Origin: Paracoccus sp. Z118 | GTDB taxonomy: Bacteria > Pseudomonadota > Alphaproteobacteria > Rhodobacterales > Rhodobacteraceae | Assembly: GCF_019061185.1 (NCBI RefSeq) | Contig: NZ_JAHQZU010000018.1 | Location: 1-47,159 of the forward strand | Length of the DNA: 47,159 bases | Direction of reading: 5' to 3' | Part shown: positions 34,479 to 43,133 of the stretch, one piece after another | How positions within the stretch are numbered: position 1 is the stretch's first letter | Layout of the letters: every line of letters starts with the position of its first letter | Position numbers and translations under genes: made by a program | Notes under the pieces: generated by a model | Seen by the model: only the letters and a program-made list of their open reading frames with translations | Told to the model about the DNA's origin: nothing | The model's database searches: none

Positions 34479-34694
34479 TCGGGCGGCTTCTTCTTCGCCC
34501 AAATATCCTGGGGTCCGGGGTGAAACCCCGGCTTGGGGCGCGGCGAAAAACCACTCCGACGACCGATCACGCCGCCCCTTGGGTCGAGGTGAGCACGGAA
34601 CCCTCATGCCTCCGCGGGGTTCGCAAAGGGACCCCACCCCTTTCGTGACGCGCCGCCCAAAGCTGCGCGGCGCGCCGTTGCCGAAGGAGCATCC
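34479..34694 (+). other. Gap before the PQQ dehydrogenase gene
   Basis: About 216 bases without a gene. It holds a copy of the AAATATCC hairpin repeat (34501-34531) and, just before the next ribosome binding site, an 8-base stem CGCGCCGC (34649-34656) with GCGGCGCG (34667-34674). The GAAGGAG ribosome binding site is at 34683-34689. Confidence 0.5.
34501..34531 (+). repeat. Dispersed AAATATCC hairpin repeat, non-coding copy
   Basis: AAATATCCTGGGGTCCGGGG runs into a hairpin, CCGGGG (34515-34520), loop TGAAA, CCCCGG (34526-34531). It is the same element as at 13328-13365, with a shorter G-run. It sits 22 bases after a stop codon, so it may act as a weak terminator or a message-end structure. 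Confidence 0.65.
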
Positions 34695-37127
34695 ATGCCC
34701 CGCGCCCCGTCCGATCACGCCCCCGTCCATTCCCGCGCGGCCCATGTCATCTATTTGATACTGACGACCGTGTCGGGCTTGATCGGTGCGGCGACGGTCT
34801 GGTTCGGGGCGCAGATCACGTGGCTCGGGGGGACGTGGTACTACCTGCTGCTGGGTCTGGCCCTTTCGGTGGCGGCGGCCCTCGCCTGGCTTGGCCGGCA
34901 CCGGGCCGCGCTCGGACTGTTCACCGCCGCATTCGTCGCAACGATCCTGTGGTCGCTCGTCGAGATCGCGGGCAAGGGCTGGATGCCCGCCTGGGGCTTC
35001 GACTTCGCCGCCCGCAGCGGGATCATCGCGCTGCTCTTCGCGCTGACGGTCATCGCCTTCGCCTTCCGCAGCACCCCGCCGCGCTCGACCCCGCGCCGGG
35101 CGGTGCTGGGTCTCTTCGGGGGCGGCGTCGTTGCGGCTCTGGCGCTGGTCGGCGTCTTCTGGGAGCGCACCACCGAGCCGGCAGGCGCGGCCCTCGCAGG
35201 CGCGCCGCCGGCCAGCCCGGCGGCATCCGGCGCGGACTGGACGGCGTTCGGCGGTACGACCCGTGGTCAGCGCTATTCGGCGCTGGACCGGATCACCACT
35301 ACCAACGTAGCCGATCTTCAGGAAGCGTGGCGCTTCAACACCGGGGATTCGACCCCGCGCGAGGGGCGCATCTTCTATTCCGCCCAGAACACGCCGTTGA
35401 AGGTGGGCGACCTGCTCTATACCTGCTCGCCCAGCAGCCAGGTCTTTGCGCTGGACCCGGCGACGGGCGCCGAGGTCTGGAGCTTCGATCCGCAGAACTC
35501 GCCCGACGCGATGGAATCGACTTTCAGCGTCGCCTGCCGCGCCGTGGGCCATGCCGAGATCGGTCCCGCCGGCGCACAATGCGCGGCCCGCATCTACGTC
35601 ACCACCGAGGATGGACGGCTGATCGCCCGCGACGCGCTCGACGGCTCGGACTGCGCGGCGTTCGGCACGGACGGCACCGTCGATCTGACCGAGGGCATGG
35701 GCGAGCGGCAGCCCGGATTCTTCTCGAACAACTCGGGTCCGACGGTCGCAGGCGGGGTGGTGATCGTGGGCCAGCAGGTCAGCGACAATCAGCGCCGCGA
35801 TTCCCCTTCGGGCGTGGTCCGCGCCTATGATGCGGCGAGCGGAGAGCTTCGCTGGGCGTGGGACGTGCTGCGCCCGGATCCGCAGGCGCCGCTGGCCGAG
35901 GGCGAGATCTATCCGCGCGGCACGCCGAACGTCTGGAACGTCATCTCCGCCGACGAGGAGTTGGGGCTGGCCTTCCTCGGCACCGGCAACCCCGGCGCAG
36001 ACCAGTGGGGCGGCGACCGCACGCCCGAGGAGGAGGAGGTCACAGCCGCTGTCGTCGCCGTCGATCTGGAGACCGGCGAGGAACGCTGGTCCTATGCGAC
36101 CGTGCGCCTCGACCGCTGGGATTACGACATCGGCGCCCAGCCCATGCTGGTCGATGTCGAGATCGACGGCGCGCCGCGCCGGGCCGTGATGCAGGGCACC
36201 AAGACGGGGCGGCTGTTCCTGCTGGATGCCCTGACGGGCGAGCCGCTGCGCCCGGTCGAGGAAGTCCCGGTCCCGCAGGGCGGGCGGCCAAGCGACGATC
36301 TGTCGCCGGTCCAGCCCTTCCCGGCCCATTATCCCCTTTTCGCCGGAATGCCGGGCAGCGAGCCCGAGACGCTGGAACCCCGCGACACCTGGGGCATCAC
36401 GCCGATCGACGCCGCCATGTGCCGCCTGACCTTCCATCAGGCCCGATACGAAGGAATGTTCACGCCCCTGGCCGAGCCGGGAACCCCGATGCTGATGATG
36501 CCGGGGATCATGGGCGGCATGAACTGGGGCGGGATGGGCTTCGATCCCGCGCAGCGGCTGCTGATCTCGAACTATTCGCGGATGCCGAACATTGTCACGC
36601 TGATCGCCCGCGAGAATGTCGAGGATGTCCCCGTCGGCGATGGCGGCGCGCGCCCCGATCAGGAGGTCGCGCCGCAGGCCGGCACGCCCTATGGCGTGGA
36701 CCGCCCGACCTGGCTTTCGGTGCTGAACATCCCCTGCATCGCCCCGCCATGGGGGATCATGGCCGCGACCCATATCGACACGGGCGAGCTGGTCTGGTCG
36801 CAGCCGTTCGGCACCGGCTTCGACAGCGGCCCGCTGGGCATTCCTTCGCGGCTGAAGATCGTGATGGGCACGGCCAATCAGGGCGGGCCGCTGGTGACGG
36901 CGGGCGGGCTGACCTTCATCGGCGCCGCGCAGGACGATTACCTGCGCGCCTTCGAAACGGCGACCGGACGGTTGCTATGGCAGGCGCGGCTCGACGCCGG
37001 ACCGCAGGCCGGTCCGATGACCTACGAGCATGAGGGCCGCCAGTATGTCGCCATCGTCAATGCGGGCCACGCCCGGCTGGAGACGAACATGGGCGACGCG
37101 CTGACCGTCTTTGCGCTGCCGGAGTGA
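34695..37127 (+). CDS. Membrane-bound PQQ-dependent dehydrogenase, glucose type
   Basis: An 810-residue quinoprotein of the glucose/quinate/shikimate dehydrogenase family, at the usual length of about 800. Residues about 18-160 hold five membrane helices with ubiquinone-site character; the rest is a periplasmic eight-bladed propeller. Typical blocks are WTAFGGTTRGQRYSALDRIT, AWRFNTGDSTP, GTGNPGADQWGGDRTPEE, RWDYDIGAQP and NAGHARLETNMGDAL at the end. It oxidises an aldose or cyclic polyol using PQQ and passes electrons to ubiquinone. Glucose (gcd-like) is the most likely substrate, but quinate cannot be excluded by eye. No PQQ synthesis genes are nearby. It converges on folE2 with 12 bases between. 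Confidence 0.88.
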   Translation: MPRAPSDHAPVHSRAAHVIYLILTTVSGLIGAATVWFGAQITWLGGTWYYLLLGLALSVAAALAWLGRHRAALGLFTAAFVATILWSLVEIAGKGWMPAWGFDFAARSGIIALLFALTVIAFAFRSTPPRSTPRRAVLGLFGGGVVAALALVGVFWERTTEPAGAALAGAPPASPAASGADWTAFGGTTRGQRYSALDRITTTNVADLQEAWRFNTGDSTPREGRIFYSAQNTPLKVGDLLYTCSPSSQVFALDPATGAEVWSFDPQNSPDAMESTFSVACRAVGHAEIGPAGAQCAARIYVTTEDGRLIARDALDGSDCAAFGTDGTVDLTEGMGERQPGFFSNNSGPTVAGGVVIVGQQVSDNQRRDSPSGVVRAYDAASGELRWAWDVLRPDPQAPLAEGEIYPRGTPNVWNVISADEELGLAFLGTGNPGADQWGGDRTPEEEEVTAAVVAVDLETGEERWSYATVRLDRWDYDIGAQPMLVDVEIDGAPRRAVMQGTKTGRLFLLDALTGEPLRPVEEVPVPQGGRPSDDLSPVQPFPAHYPLFAGMPGSEPETLEPRDTWGITPIDAAMCRLTFHQARYEGMFTPLAEPGTPMLMMPGIMGGMNWGGMGFDPAQRLLISNYSRMPNIVTLIARENVEDVPVGDGGARPDQEVAPQAGTPYGVDRPTWLSVLNIPCIAPPWGIMAATHIDTGELVWSQPFGTGFDSGPLGIPSRLKIVMGTANQGGPLVTAGGLTFIGAAQDDYLRAFETATGRLLWQARLDAGPQAGPMTYEHEGRQYVAIVNAGHARLETNMGDALTVFALPE

Positions 37128-37139
37128 GCGCGGGGCCGG

Positions 37140-38102
37140 TCACGCCCTGAGCCCGGCAAAGGTCATCGGATCGAGGCTGGTCTGCGCGAAGGTCTCGCCC
37201 TCGGTCAGCAGGCTCACCGCGTCATGCGAGTGCAGCGATTCCTGATGGCTGGCGATGACGCGGAAATCGCCGATCCGCGGCTCGTCCTCAAGCTGCTGGG
37301 CGAAGGCCCGCACCGCATCCTCGACGAAGATGGGGTTCGCGGCGTTGAGTTCGGCGAAGGCCTGCTCGTCCTCGCGCTTCACCATCACCTGCGTTTCGGT
37401 GGCGACGGCGCGGCGGCACAGGGCCACCATGTCCTCGAACCACAGCTTCTCCTCGCCCTGCATCACGACCGAGATGCGGGCGATCGAGCGTTGGGAATGG
37501 GGCGTAGCCAACTGGGCGCGGCTCTCGCGAGCATGTTCGGACAGTTCCAGCGAGCAGGGGCAGGTCGAGGAATAGACATAGTCGAAATGCATGACCTTGA
37601 GCCGCTGCCCGCCCTGATCGATCAGCTCCATCGCGATGTCGTAATACTGCCAGCCCTCCAGCCCCGAGCGCAGCGATAGCGCGCGCATCGGATAGCTCAG
37701 CCGCATCTGCAAGCGCGCGTCGAAACTGTCCAGATGGTCCTTGTAGTCGCTGACCGCCGCCGCCAGCACGCCCAGCGAGAACTGCTTTTCCGCATGTGCA
37801 TAGAAGGACCGCATGATCCGGCTCATGTTGATGCCCTTGCGCTCGGCATCCAGGCTGACGGTGCCGGTGACGCTGGTTTCCAGCATGATCTCTCCCCCGT
37901 CTTTCCGGCGGTAGCGGATCGGCAGGCGGAAGTTGGAAATGCCGACATGCTGGATCAGCTTGCGGGCGCCGACGATCAGGCTGGCGGGGCCGTTCTGAAG
38001 GTCCGGCAGGCTGGCGCGGTATTGCTCGTCCACCGTGAAATCGGCGGGATAGCTGCGGCTGAGCGCCGGATAGACCGGGGTCAGGGGGCGGTTCTGGGTC
38101 AT
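37140..38102 (-). CDS. folE2: GTP cyclohydrolase I, FolE2 type
   Basis: A 320-residue GTP cyclohydrolase IB, the first enzyme of folate (tetrahydrofolate) synthesis, converting GTP to dihydroneopterin triphosphate. The active-site cysteine region is SSTCPCSLELSEHARE, with C181 and C183; other family blocks are GINMSRIMRSFYAHAE and FVEDAVRAFAQQLED. The FolE2 type does not need Zn2+, unlike FolE. In several bacteria it is induced by zinc shortage, but I see no Zur-like box in its 100-base upstream gap. A strong GGAGGAG ribosome binding site precedes the ATG. metZ lies upstream on the same strand, 100 bases away. Confidence 0.93.
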   Translation of the reverse strand: MTQNRPLTPVYPALSRSYPADFTVDEQYRASLPDLQNGPASLIVGARKLIQHVGISNFRLPIRYRRKDGGEIMLETSVTGTVSLDAERKGINMSRIMRSFYAHAEKQFSLGVLAAAVSDYKDHLDSFDARLQMRLSYPMRALSLRSGLEGWQYYDIAMELIDQGGQRLKVMHFDYVYSSTCPCSLELSEHARESRAQLATPHSQRSIARISVVMQGEEKLWFEDMVALCRRAVATETQVMVKREDEQAFAELNAANPIFVEDAVRAFAQQLEDEPRIGDFRVIASHQESLHSHDAVSLLTEGETFAQTSLDPMTFAGLRA

Positions 38103-38202
38103 GTGATGCTCCTCCCGCGGATGCGCGCGGCTCTCGGCCTGAATCCGATGCCCTATATGGGAAGGCCGCGCGGGGAAGTGAAGCCGGGGAACGACCGCGC
38201 GG

Positions 38203-39366
38203 TCAGCCGAGCGACTGCATCAGGTCGGCCAGCAGGTCGGCCGGGTGCTCCAGCCCGATGGACAGGCGCAGCGTGCCGTCGGTGATGCCCGCCTGCGCCC
38301 GCGTTTCCGGCGACAGGCGCTGGTGCGTGGTGGTGGCCGGATGGGTCACGATGGTCTTGGCGTCGCCGAGATTGTTCGAGATGCTGATGAGCCGCAGCCG
38401 GTTCATGCAGTCGAACGCCGCCTGCTTGGAGGCGAGTTGCAACGCGATCATCGTCCCGCCGGAGCCCATCTGCCGCATCGCAAGCTCGTGCTGCGGATGC
38501 GCGGGCAGCCCCGGATAGATCACCCGCACCCCTGCCCCGTCCAGCGCCTGCGCGATCTGCGCCGCGCTGTCCGCCATCGCCCGCACCCGCAGGTCCAGCG
38601 TCGTCAGGCCGTTCAGCATGATCCAGGCGTTGAACGGGCTGATCGCCCCGCCGGTGTGCTTGAGATAGGGCTCGGCCACCTCGCGCACGAAATGGCGGGT
38701 GCCGCAGATCACCCCGCCGAGCGCCCGCCCGCCGCCGTCAATATGCTTGGTGGTGGAATAAACGACGACATCCGCGCCCTGCTCGACCGCGCGGGAAAAG
38801 ACCGGCGTCGTGAAGACGTTGTCCACCACGACCAGCGCGCCCGCCGCATGGGCGATTTCGGAAATACCGGCGATGTCCATGACTTCGAGGACCGGATTCG
38901 ACACGCTTTCGAAGAACACGGCCTTCGTGCCGGGCGTCACCGCCTCGCGCCAGGCGGCAAGATTGGTGCCGTCCAGCAGCACGACCTCGACCCCGAAGCG
39001 GGCGAGGATGTCCAGCACGTAAAGGCACGATCCGAACAGCTGCCGCGCCGCCACCACGCGGTCGCCGGGCTTCACCATCGCCATCAGCGCGCCGTTGACG
39101 GCGGCCATGCCCGAGGCGGTGGCAAACGCGTCCTCGGTCCCTTCCAGCGAGGCCATCCGGTCCTCGAACATCCGAGAGGTCGGGTTGCCGTAGCGGGCAT
39201 AGATGAACTCGTCCGGCCCGATTTTCTGGAACCGCGCCTCGGCCTGCTCGGCGCTGTCGTAGGCGAAGCCTTGCGTCAGGAACAGCGCCTCGGCCATCTC
39301 ACCATACTGGCTGCGGCGGATGCCTGCGTGGACGGCGCGGGTGCGAGGGTGCTGGCTGTCGCTCAT
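38203..39366 (-). CDS. metZ: O-succinylhomoserine sulfhydrylase MetZ
   Basis: A 387-residue PLP enzyme of the Cys/Met metabolism family. The PLP lysine is K207 in VVYSTTKHIDGGGR; YARYGNPTSRMFEDRMASLE and GALVVVDNVFTTPVF are standard. It makes homocysteine from O-succinylhomoserine and sulfide in methionine synthesis. MetZ is preferred over MetB, MetC or MetY because of the ALFLTQGFAYDSAEQAEARF start and ISISNNLGDAKTIVTHPATT, but close relatives cannot be fully told apart by eye. It is divergent from terC. I looked for a SAM-II or SAM/SAH riboswitch upstream and found no match. Confidence 0.88.
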   Translation of the reverse strand: MSDSQHPRTRAVHAGIRRSQYGEMAEALFLTQGFAYDSAEQAEARFQKIGPDEFIYARYGNPTSRMFEDRMASLEGTEDAFATASGMAAVNGALMAMVKPGDRVVAARQLFGSCLYVLDILARFGVEVVLLDGTNLAAWREAVTPGTKAVFFESVSNPVLEVMDIAGISEIAHAAGALVVVDNVFTTPVFSRAVEQGADVVVYSTTKHIDGGGRALGGVICGTRHFVREVAEPYLKHTGGAISPFNAWIMLNGLTTLDLRVRAMADSAAQIAQALDGAGVRVIYPGLPAHPQHELAMRQMGSGGTMIALQLASKQAAFDCMNRLRLISISNNLGDAKTIVTHPATTTHQRLSPETRAQAGITDGTLRLSIGLEHPADLLADLMQSLG

Positions 39367-39436
39367 GAACCCGCGTTAGCCCCCTGCGACAAAAAGCGCA
39401 ACTTCGACTTGAACCGGCGCGTTCGCCGCCTAAGTC

Positions 39437-39509
39437 GGGGCCGGGACCGGGCCCCTCTGGCGATCCGAGCGGATCGTGATGTCGGTCACATTTGACCGTA
39501 ACCCAGAGG
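39437..39509 (+). promoter_or_regulatory. Structured leader of terC, possible three-way junction
   Basis: Three helices can form together just before terC. P1 is CCTCTGG (39454-39460) with CCAGAGG (39503-39509); P2 is CGATCC (39461-39466), loop GAGC, GGATCG (39471-39476); P3 is CGGTCA (39483-39488), loop CATT, TGACCG (39493-39498). The 3' strand of P1 is the AGAGG ribosome binding site of the ATG at 39515, so this fold would hide it. An upstream hairpin, GGGGCC (39437-39442) with GGCCCC (39450-39455), shares two bases with P1 and would compete with it. This gives the layout of an RNA switch. It lacks the conserved loops of the yybP-ykoY manganese riboswitch. Confidence 0.45.
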
Positions 39510-39514
39510 CATAC

Positions 39515-40486
39515 ATGGATCTCACAGCATTGATCATGGGACAGCCCGTTTGGATGTGGCTGACCTTCCTTTCGGCCGTCATCGTTCTGCTGGTGCTGGA
39601 CCTCGGCGTCCTGAACCGCGGCGACAACGAGATCGGCGTGCGCCGCTCGCTCGTGATGTCGGCCTTCTACATCACCATCGGCCTCCTGTTCGGCGGCTTC
39701 GTCTGGTCGCAGTTGGGCCAGACCGCCGCGCTGGAATACTGGACCGGCTTCATCGTCGAGAAGTCGCTGGCGATGGACAACGTCTTCGTCATGGCGACGA
39801 TCTTCGGCTTCTTCGCCGTGCCGCGTCATTTGCAGCACCGGGTGCTGTTCTGGGGCATTCTTGGCGTGATCGTCCTGCGGGCGATCATGATCGGCTTCGG
39901 CGCGGTGCTGGTGCAGCGCTACGAATGGGTGCTGCTGATCTTCGCGGCCTTCCTGATCTTCACCGGCGTCAGGATGCTGATGGCCGGGAAGGAGGAGGCC
40001 GACCCGTCCGAGAACAAGATGCTGGTCTGGCTCACCAGGCACATGCGGGTGACGAAAGGATTCGTCGGCAACAGGTTCTTCGTGCGGCAGGAAGGCCCGG
40101 CCGGCAAGACGCTGCTCTACGCGACGCCGCTGTTCGTGGCCCTGGTCGCGATCGAGATCGCGGACCTGATCTTCGCCGTCGATTCGGTGCCCGCGATCTT
40201 CGCGATCACCACCGATCCTTACCTCGTCTATACCTCGAACATCTTCGCCATCCTCGGCCTGCGGGCGCTGTATTTCGCGCTCGCTGCCATCCTGCACCGC
40301 TTCGAGTACCTGAAGCCCGCGCTGGCGATCCTGCTGATCTTCATCGGCGGCAAGGTCGTCGTGGCCGAGATGCTGGGGATCGAGAAGGTGCCGCCCGCGA
40401 TCTCGCTGGGCGTGACCTTCGTGATCCTGACGGTCGGCGTGATCGTATCGGTGGTCAAGACGCGGGGCGACAAGCCCGCCCACTGA
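39515..40486 (+). CDS. TerC family integral membrane protein
   Basis: A 323-residue polytopic membrane protein of the TerC/Alx family, with about nine hydrophobic segments. Conserved acidic residues lie inside membrane stretches: LLVLDLGVLNR, VEKSLAMDNVFVMATIFGFF and IADLIFAVDSVPAIFAITTD, the last being the family signature. Family members include manganese exporters and factors for metal loading of secreted enzymes, so metal export is the best guess. I chose the ATG at 39515 because AGAGG lies six bases before it. An in-frame ATG at 39479 would add 12 polar residues and would put the P3 hairpin in coding sequence. Confidence 0.88.
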   Translation: MDLTALIMGQPVWMWLTFLSAVIVLLVLDLGVLNRGDNEIGVRRSLVMSAFYITIGLLFGGFVWSQLGQTAALEYWTGFIVEKSLAMDNVFVMATIFGFFAVPRHLQHRVLFWGILGVIVLRAIMIGFGAVLVQRYEWVLLIFAAFLIFTGVRMLMAGKEEADPSENKMLVWLTRHMRVTKGFVGNRFFVRQEGPAGKTLLYATPLFVALVAIEIADLIFAVDSVPAIFAITTDPYLVYTSNIFAILGLRALYFALAAILHRFEYLKPALAILLIFIGGKVVVAEMLGIEKVPPAISLGVTFVILTVGVIVSVVKTRGDKPAH

Positions 40487-40507
40487 CGCAAAAAGCGAAC
40501 GGATCAG

Positions 40508-40543
40508 GAACGCGGCCTTCCCTTGGCAGGCCGCGTTCTTTAT
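40508..40543 (+). terminator. Rho-independent terminator of terC
   Basis: A 10-base stem, GAACGCGGCC (40508-40517) with GGCCGCGTTC (40529-40538), an 11-base loop, then TTTAT. It lies 22 bases after terC and ends only about 11 bases before the helicase ATG at 40554. Confidence 0.85.
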
Positions 40544-40553
40544 GTTGGCTCGC

Positions 40554-42947
40554 ATGAGCCATTTCGACGACTCCGATGCCTTCGAGGCCGCCGCCGCGCC
40601 CGCCCGCGTTCCCCTGTCCCAACGGGCGATGGCGGGCCGGGCCGCGCCCTATCTGGACGGGCTGAACCCGGCGCAACGGCAGGCTGTCGAGTCGCTGGAC
40701 GGCCCGGTCCTGCTGCTCGCCGGCGCCGGCACCGGCAAGACCCGCGCCCTGACCACCCGCATCGTCCATCTGCTGACGCAGGGCCGCGCGACGCCGGGCC
40801 GCATCCTCGCCGTGACCTTCACGAACAAGGCCGCGCGCGAGATGAAGGACCGCGTGGCCCGCCTGCTGGGCGAGACGGTCGAGGGGATGCCTTGGCTGGG
40901 CACGTTCCACTCGGTCAGCGTCAAGATCCTGCGCCGCCATGCCGAACTGGTGGGCGAAGGCGGGCTGCACCTGAAGCCCAGCTTCACGATCCTTGACACC
41001 GACGACCAGATCCGGCTGCTCAAGCAACTGATCGCGGCCGGGAACATCGACGAGAAGCGCTGGCCCGCGCGGATGCTGGCCGGGCTGATCGACGACTGGA
41101 AGAACCGCGCGCTGACGCCCTCGCGCGTGCCCTCGGGCGAGACGCACGCCTATGACGGAAAGGGCGCGGCGCTTTACGCGCAGTATCAGCGCCGCCTGCT
41201 GGAACTGAACGCCACCGATTTCGGCGACCTGCTGCTGCATTGCGTGACGATCTTCCAGGCGCACCCGGACGTGCTGGCCCAGTGGCAGGATCGTTTCCGC
41301 TATATCCTCGTGGACGAATACCAGGACACCAACGTCGCCCAGTATCTGTGGCTGCGGCTGCTGGCCCAGATGCACCGCAACATCTGCTGCGTGGGCGACG
41401 ACGACCAGTCGATCTATGGCTGGCGCGGGGCCGAGGTCGGCAACATCCTGCGGTTCGAGCAGGATTTCCCCGGCGCGCAGGTGATCCGGCTGGAACAGAA
41501 CTACCGCTCCACGCCGCACATCCTCGCCGCCGCCTCCGGCCTGATCGCCGCGAACAAGGGCCGTCTCGGCAAGACCCTGTGGACCGAATCCGAGGGCGGC
41601 GAGAAGGTCCGCCTGATCGGCCACTGGGACAGCGAGGCCGAGGCCCGCTGGATCGGCGAAGAGATCGAGGCGTTCCACGGCGGCCACCGCCATTCCATCG
41701 GACGGCGCAGCCTGAACGACATCGCCATCCTCGTCCGCGCCTCGCACCAGATGCGGGCGTTCGAGGACCGCTTCATGACCATCGGCCTGCCCTATCGCGT
41801 GATCGGCGGCCCCCGCTTCTACGAGCGGCAGGAAATCCGCGACGCGATGGCCTATTTCCGGCTGGCCGTGTCGCCCACGGACGATCTGGCGTTCGAGCGG
41901 ATCGTGAACCTTCCCAAGCGGGGTCTCGGCGACAAGGCCGTGCAGACGATCCAGCGCGAGGCCCGCTCGCGCGGCCTGCCGCTGCTGGAAGGCGCGGCGG
42001 CGACGGTCGCGGCCAATGCGCTCACCGGCAAGGGCGCGGCCAACCTGCGGACCTTCACCGAGCAGATGGGCCGCTGGCACGCCGATGTGCTGGACAGCCG
42101 CGTGAACCACGTCGAACTGGCCGAGCGCATCCTGGACGATTCCGGCTATACCGCCATGTGGCAGAACGACCGCGCGCCCGATGCACCGGGGCGGCTCGAC
42201 AATCTCAAGGAACTGGTCAAGGCGCTGGAGGAGTTCGAGAACCTGCAGGGCTTCCTCGAACATGTCGCGCTGGTGATGGACGCCTCCGAGGGCGAGCAGG
42301 CCGAGGAGGTCAGCATCATGACCCTCCACGCCGCCAAGGGGCTGGAATACCCCATCGTGTTCCTGCCGGGATGGGAGGACGGTCTGTTCCCCAGCCAGCG
42401 CAGCATGGACGAGTCGGGCCTTAAGGGCCTCGAGGAGGAACGCCGCCTCGCCTATGTCGGCATCACCCGTGCCGAAGAGCTGGCGACCATCACCTTCGCC
42501 GGCAACCGGCGGATGTATGGGCAGTGGCAATCCTCCCTGCCCTCGCGCTTCATCGACGAACTGCCCGAGGATCACGTCGAGGTGCTGACCCCGCCCGGCC
42601 TCTACGGCGGCGGCTACGGCGCGGCGGCTCAGCCCTTCGCGCAGTCCACCATGCACGAAAAGGCGGCGCGGGCGGATGTCTACAACTCCCCCGGCTGGAA
42701 GCGGATGCAGGATCGCGCCGGCCAGCGCGCCGCCCCGGTCCACCGCACACCCATCGTGATCGACGCCGAACCCGCCGCCCGCTTTTCCGTGGGCGACCGG
42801 GTGTTCCACCAGAAATTCGGCACCGGCAGCATCATGGGCATCGCCGAGGACACGTTGACGGTCGAGTTCCCGGCAGGCTTCAAGACGGTGAAAGCCTCCT
42901 ATATTCAACCAGCCGCCCCGACCAACGCGGACGACGTGCCGTTCTGA
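40554..42947 (+). CDS. UvrD/PcrA-type ATP-dependent DNA helicase
   Basis: A 797-residue superfamily 1A helicase, 3' to 5', acting in nucleotide excision and mismatch repair and in removing proteins from DNA. Motif I AGAGTGKT is at 56-63; TFTNKAAREMKDRV (Ia), VDEYQDTN (II), DDDQSIYGWRGAE (III), LEQNYRSTPHIL (IV), MTLHAAKGLEYPIVFLPGWE (V) and RRLAYVGITRAEE (VI) are all intact. The C-terminal SVGDRVFHQKFGTGSIMGI is the Tudor-like domain that contacts RNA polymerase. The N-terminus MSHFDDSDAFE supports the ATG at 40554. There is no ribosome binding site and almost no room after the terC terminator for a leader. Confidence 0.92.
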   Translation: MSHFDDSDAFEAAAAPARVPLSQRAMAGRAAPYLDGLNPAQRQAVESLDGPVLLLAGAGTGKTRALTTRIVHLLTQGRATPGRILAVTFTNKAAREMKDRVARLLGETVEGMPWLGTFHSVSVKILRRHAELVGEGGLHLKPSFTILDTDDQIRLLKQLIAAGNIDEKRWPARMLAGLIDDWKNRALTPSRVPSGETHAYDGKGAALYAQYQRRLLELNATDFGDLLLHCVTIFQAHPDVLAQWQDRFRYILVDEYQDTNVAQYLWLRLLAQMHRNICCVGDDDQSIYGWRGAEVGNILRFEQDFPGAQVIRLEQNYRSTPHILAAASGLIAANKGRLGKTLWTESEGGEKVRLIGHWDSEAEARWIGEEIEAFHGGHRHSIGRRSLNDIAILVRASHQMRAFEDRFMTIGLPYRVIGGPRFYERQEIRDAMAYFRLAVSPTDDLAFERIVNLPKRGLGDKAVQTIQREARSRGLPLLEGAAATVAANALTGKGAANLRTFTEQMGRWHADVLDSRVNHVELAERILDDSGYTAMWQNDRAPDAPGRLDNLKELVKALEEFENLQGFLEHVALVMDASEGEQAEEVSIMTLHAAKGLEYPIVFLPGWEDGLFPSQRSMDESGLKGLEEERRLAYVGITRAEELATITFAGNRRMYGQWQSSLPSRFIDELPEDHVEVLTPPGLYGGGYGAAAQPFAQSTMHEKAARADVYNSPGWKRMQDRAGQRAAPVHRTPIVIDAEPAARFSVGDRVFHQKFGTGSIMGIAEDTLTVEFPAGFKTVKASYIQPAAPTNADDVPF

Positions 42948-43006
42948 GAACGCTCCCCTGATCCTCGGGCGGCCGGAAATATCCCGCGGGGCTTCCGAGC
43001 GCCCGG

Positions 43007-43029
43007 AAAACGGTCCGGTGGACCGTTTT
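43007..43029 (+). terminator. Terminator downstream of the helicase gene
   Basis: A perfect 10-base stem, AAAACGGTCC (43007-43016) with GGACCGTTTT (43020-43029), around a GGT loop. The T4 end makes a plausible terminator; the A4 at the other side means it could act on the minus strand too. Just upstream, GGAAATATCCCGCGGGG at 42975-42991 recalls the start of the dispersed repeat, and a separate CGGGGGC/GCCCCCG hairpin follows near 43056-43073. Confidence 0.6.
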
Positions 43030-43099
43030 CAGCGAGGAAGGCCACGGTAGTGGCCGGGGGCGCGAAGCCCCCGCTGCAACGCAGCTACGAAAACCACGC

Positions 43100-43128
43100 T
43101 TGACCGCCCCGCCGGCCGCGCCTATCTG
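43100..43128 (+). promoter_or_regulatory. Sigma-70 promoter of rnpB
   Basis: TTGACC (43100-43105) and TATCTG (43123-43128) are 17 bases apart. Transcription should begin near 43134-43135, which is where the 5' strand of the RNase P RNA P1 helix begins. This agreement makes the promoter call strong. Confidence 0.75.
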
Positions 43129-43133
43129 CCGCT

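Noticed and set aside
31013..36773. Two roughly 1000-residue antisense frames over ileS and the PQQ dehydrogenase
   Set aside because: Shadow frames of high-GC coding sequence; the plus-strand genes are certain.
39367..39514. yybP-ykoY manganese riboswitch ahead of terC or a SAM riboswitch ahead of metZ
   Set aside because: The conserved loop sequences of both classes are missing; only a generic three-helix fold is seen.
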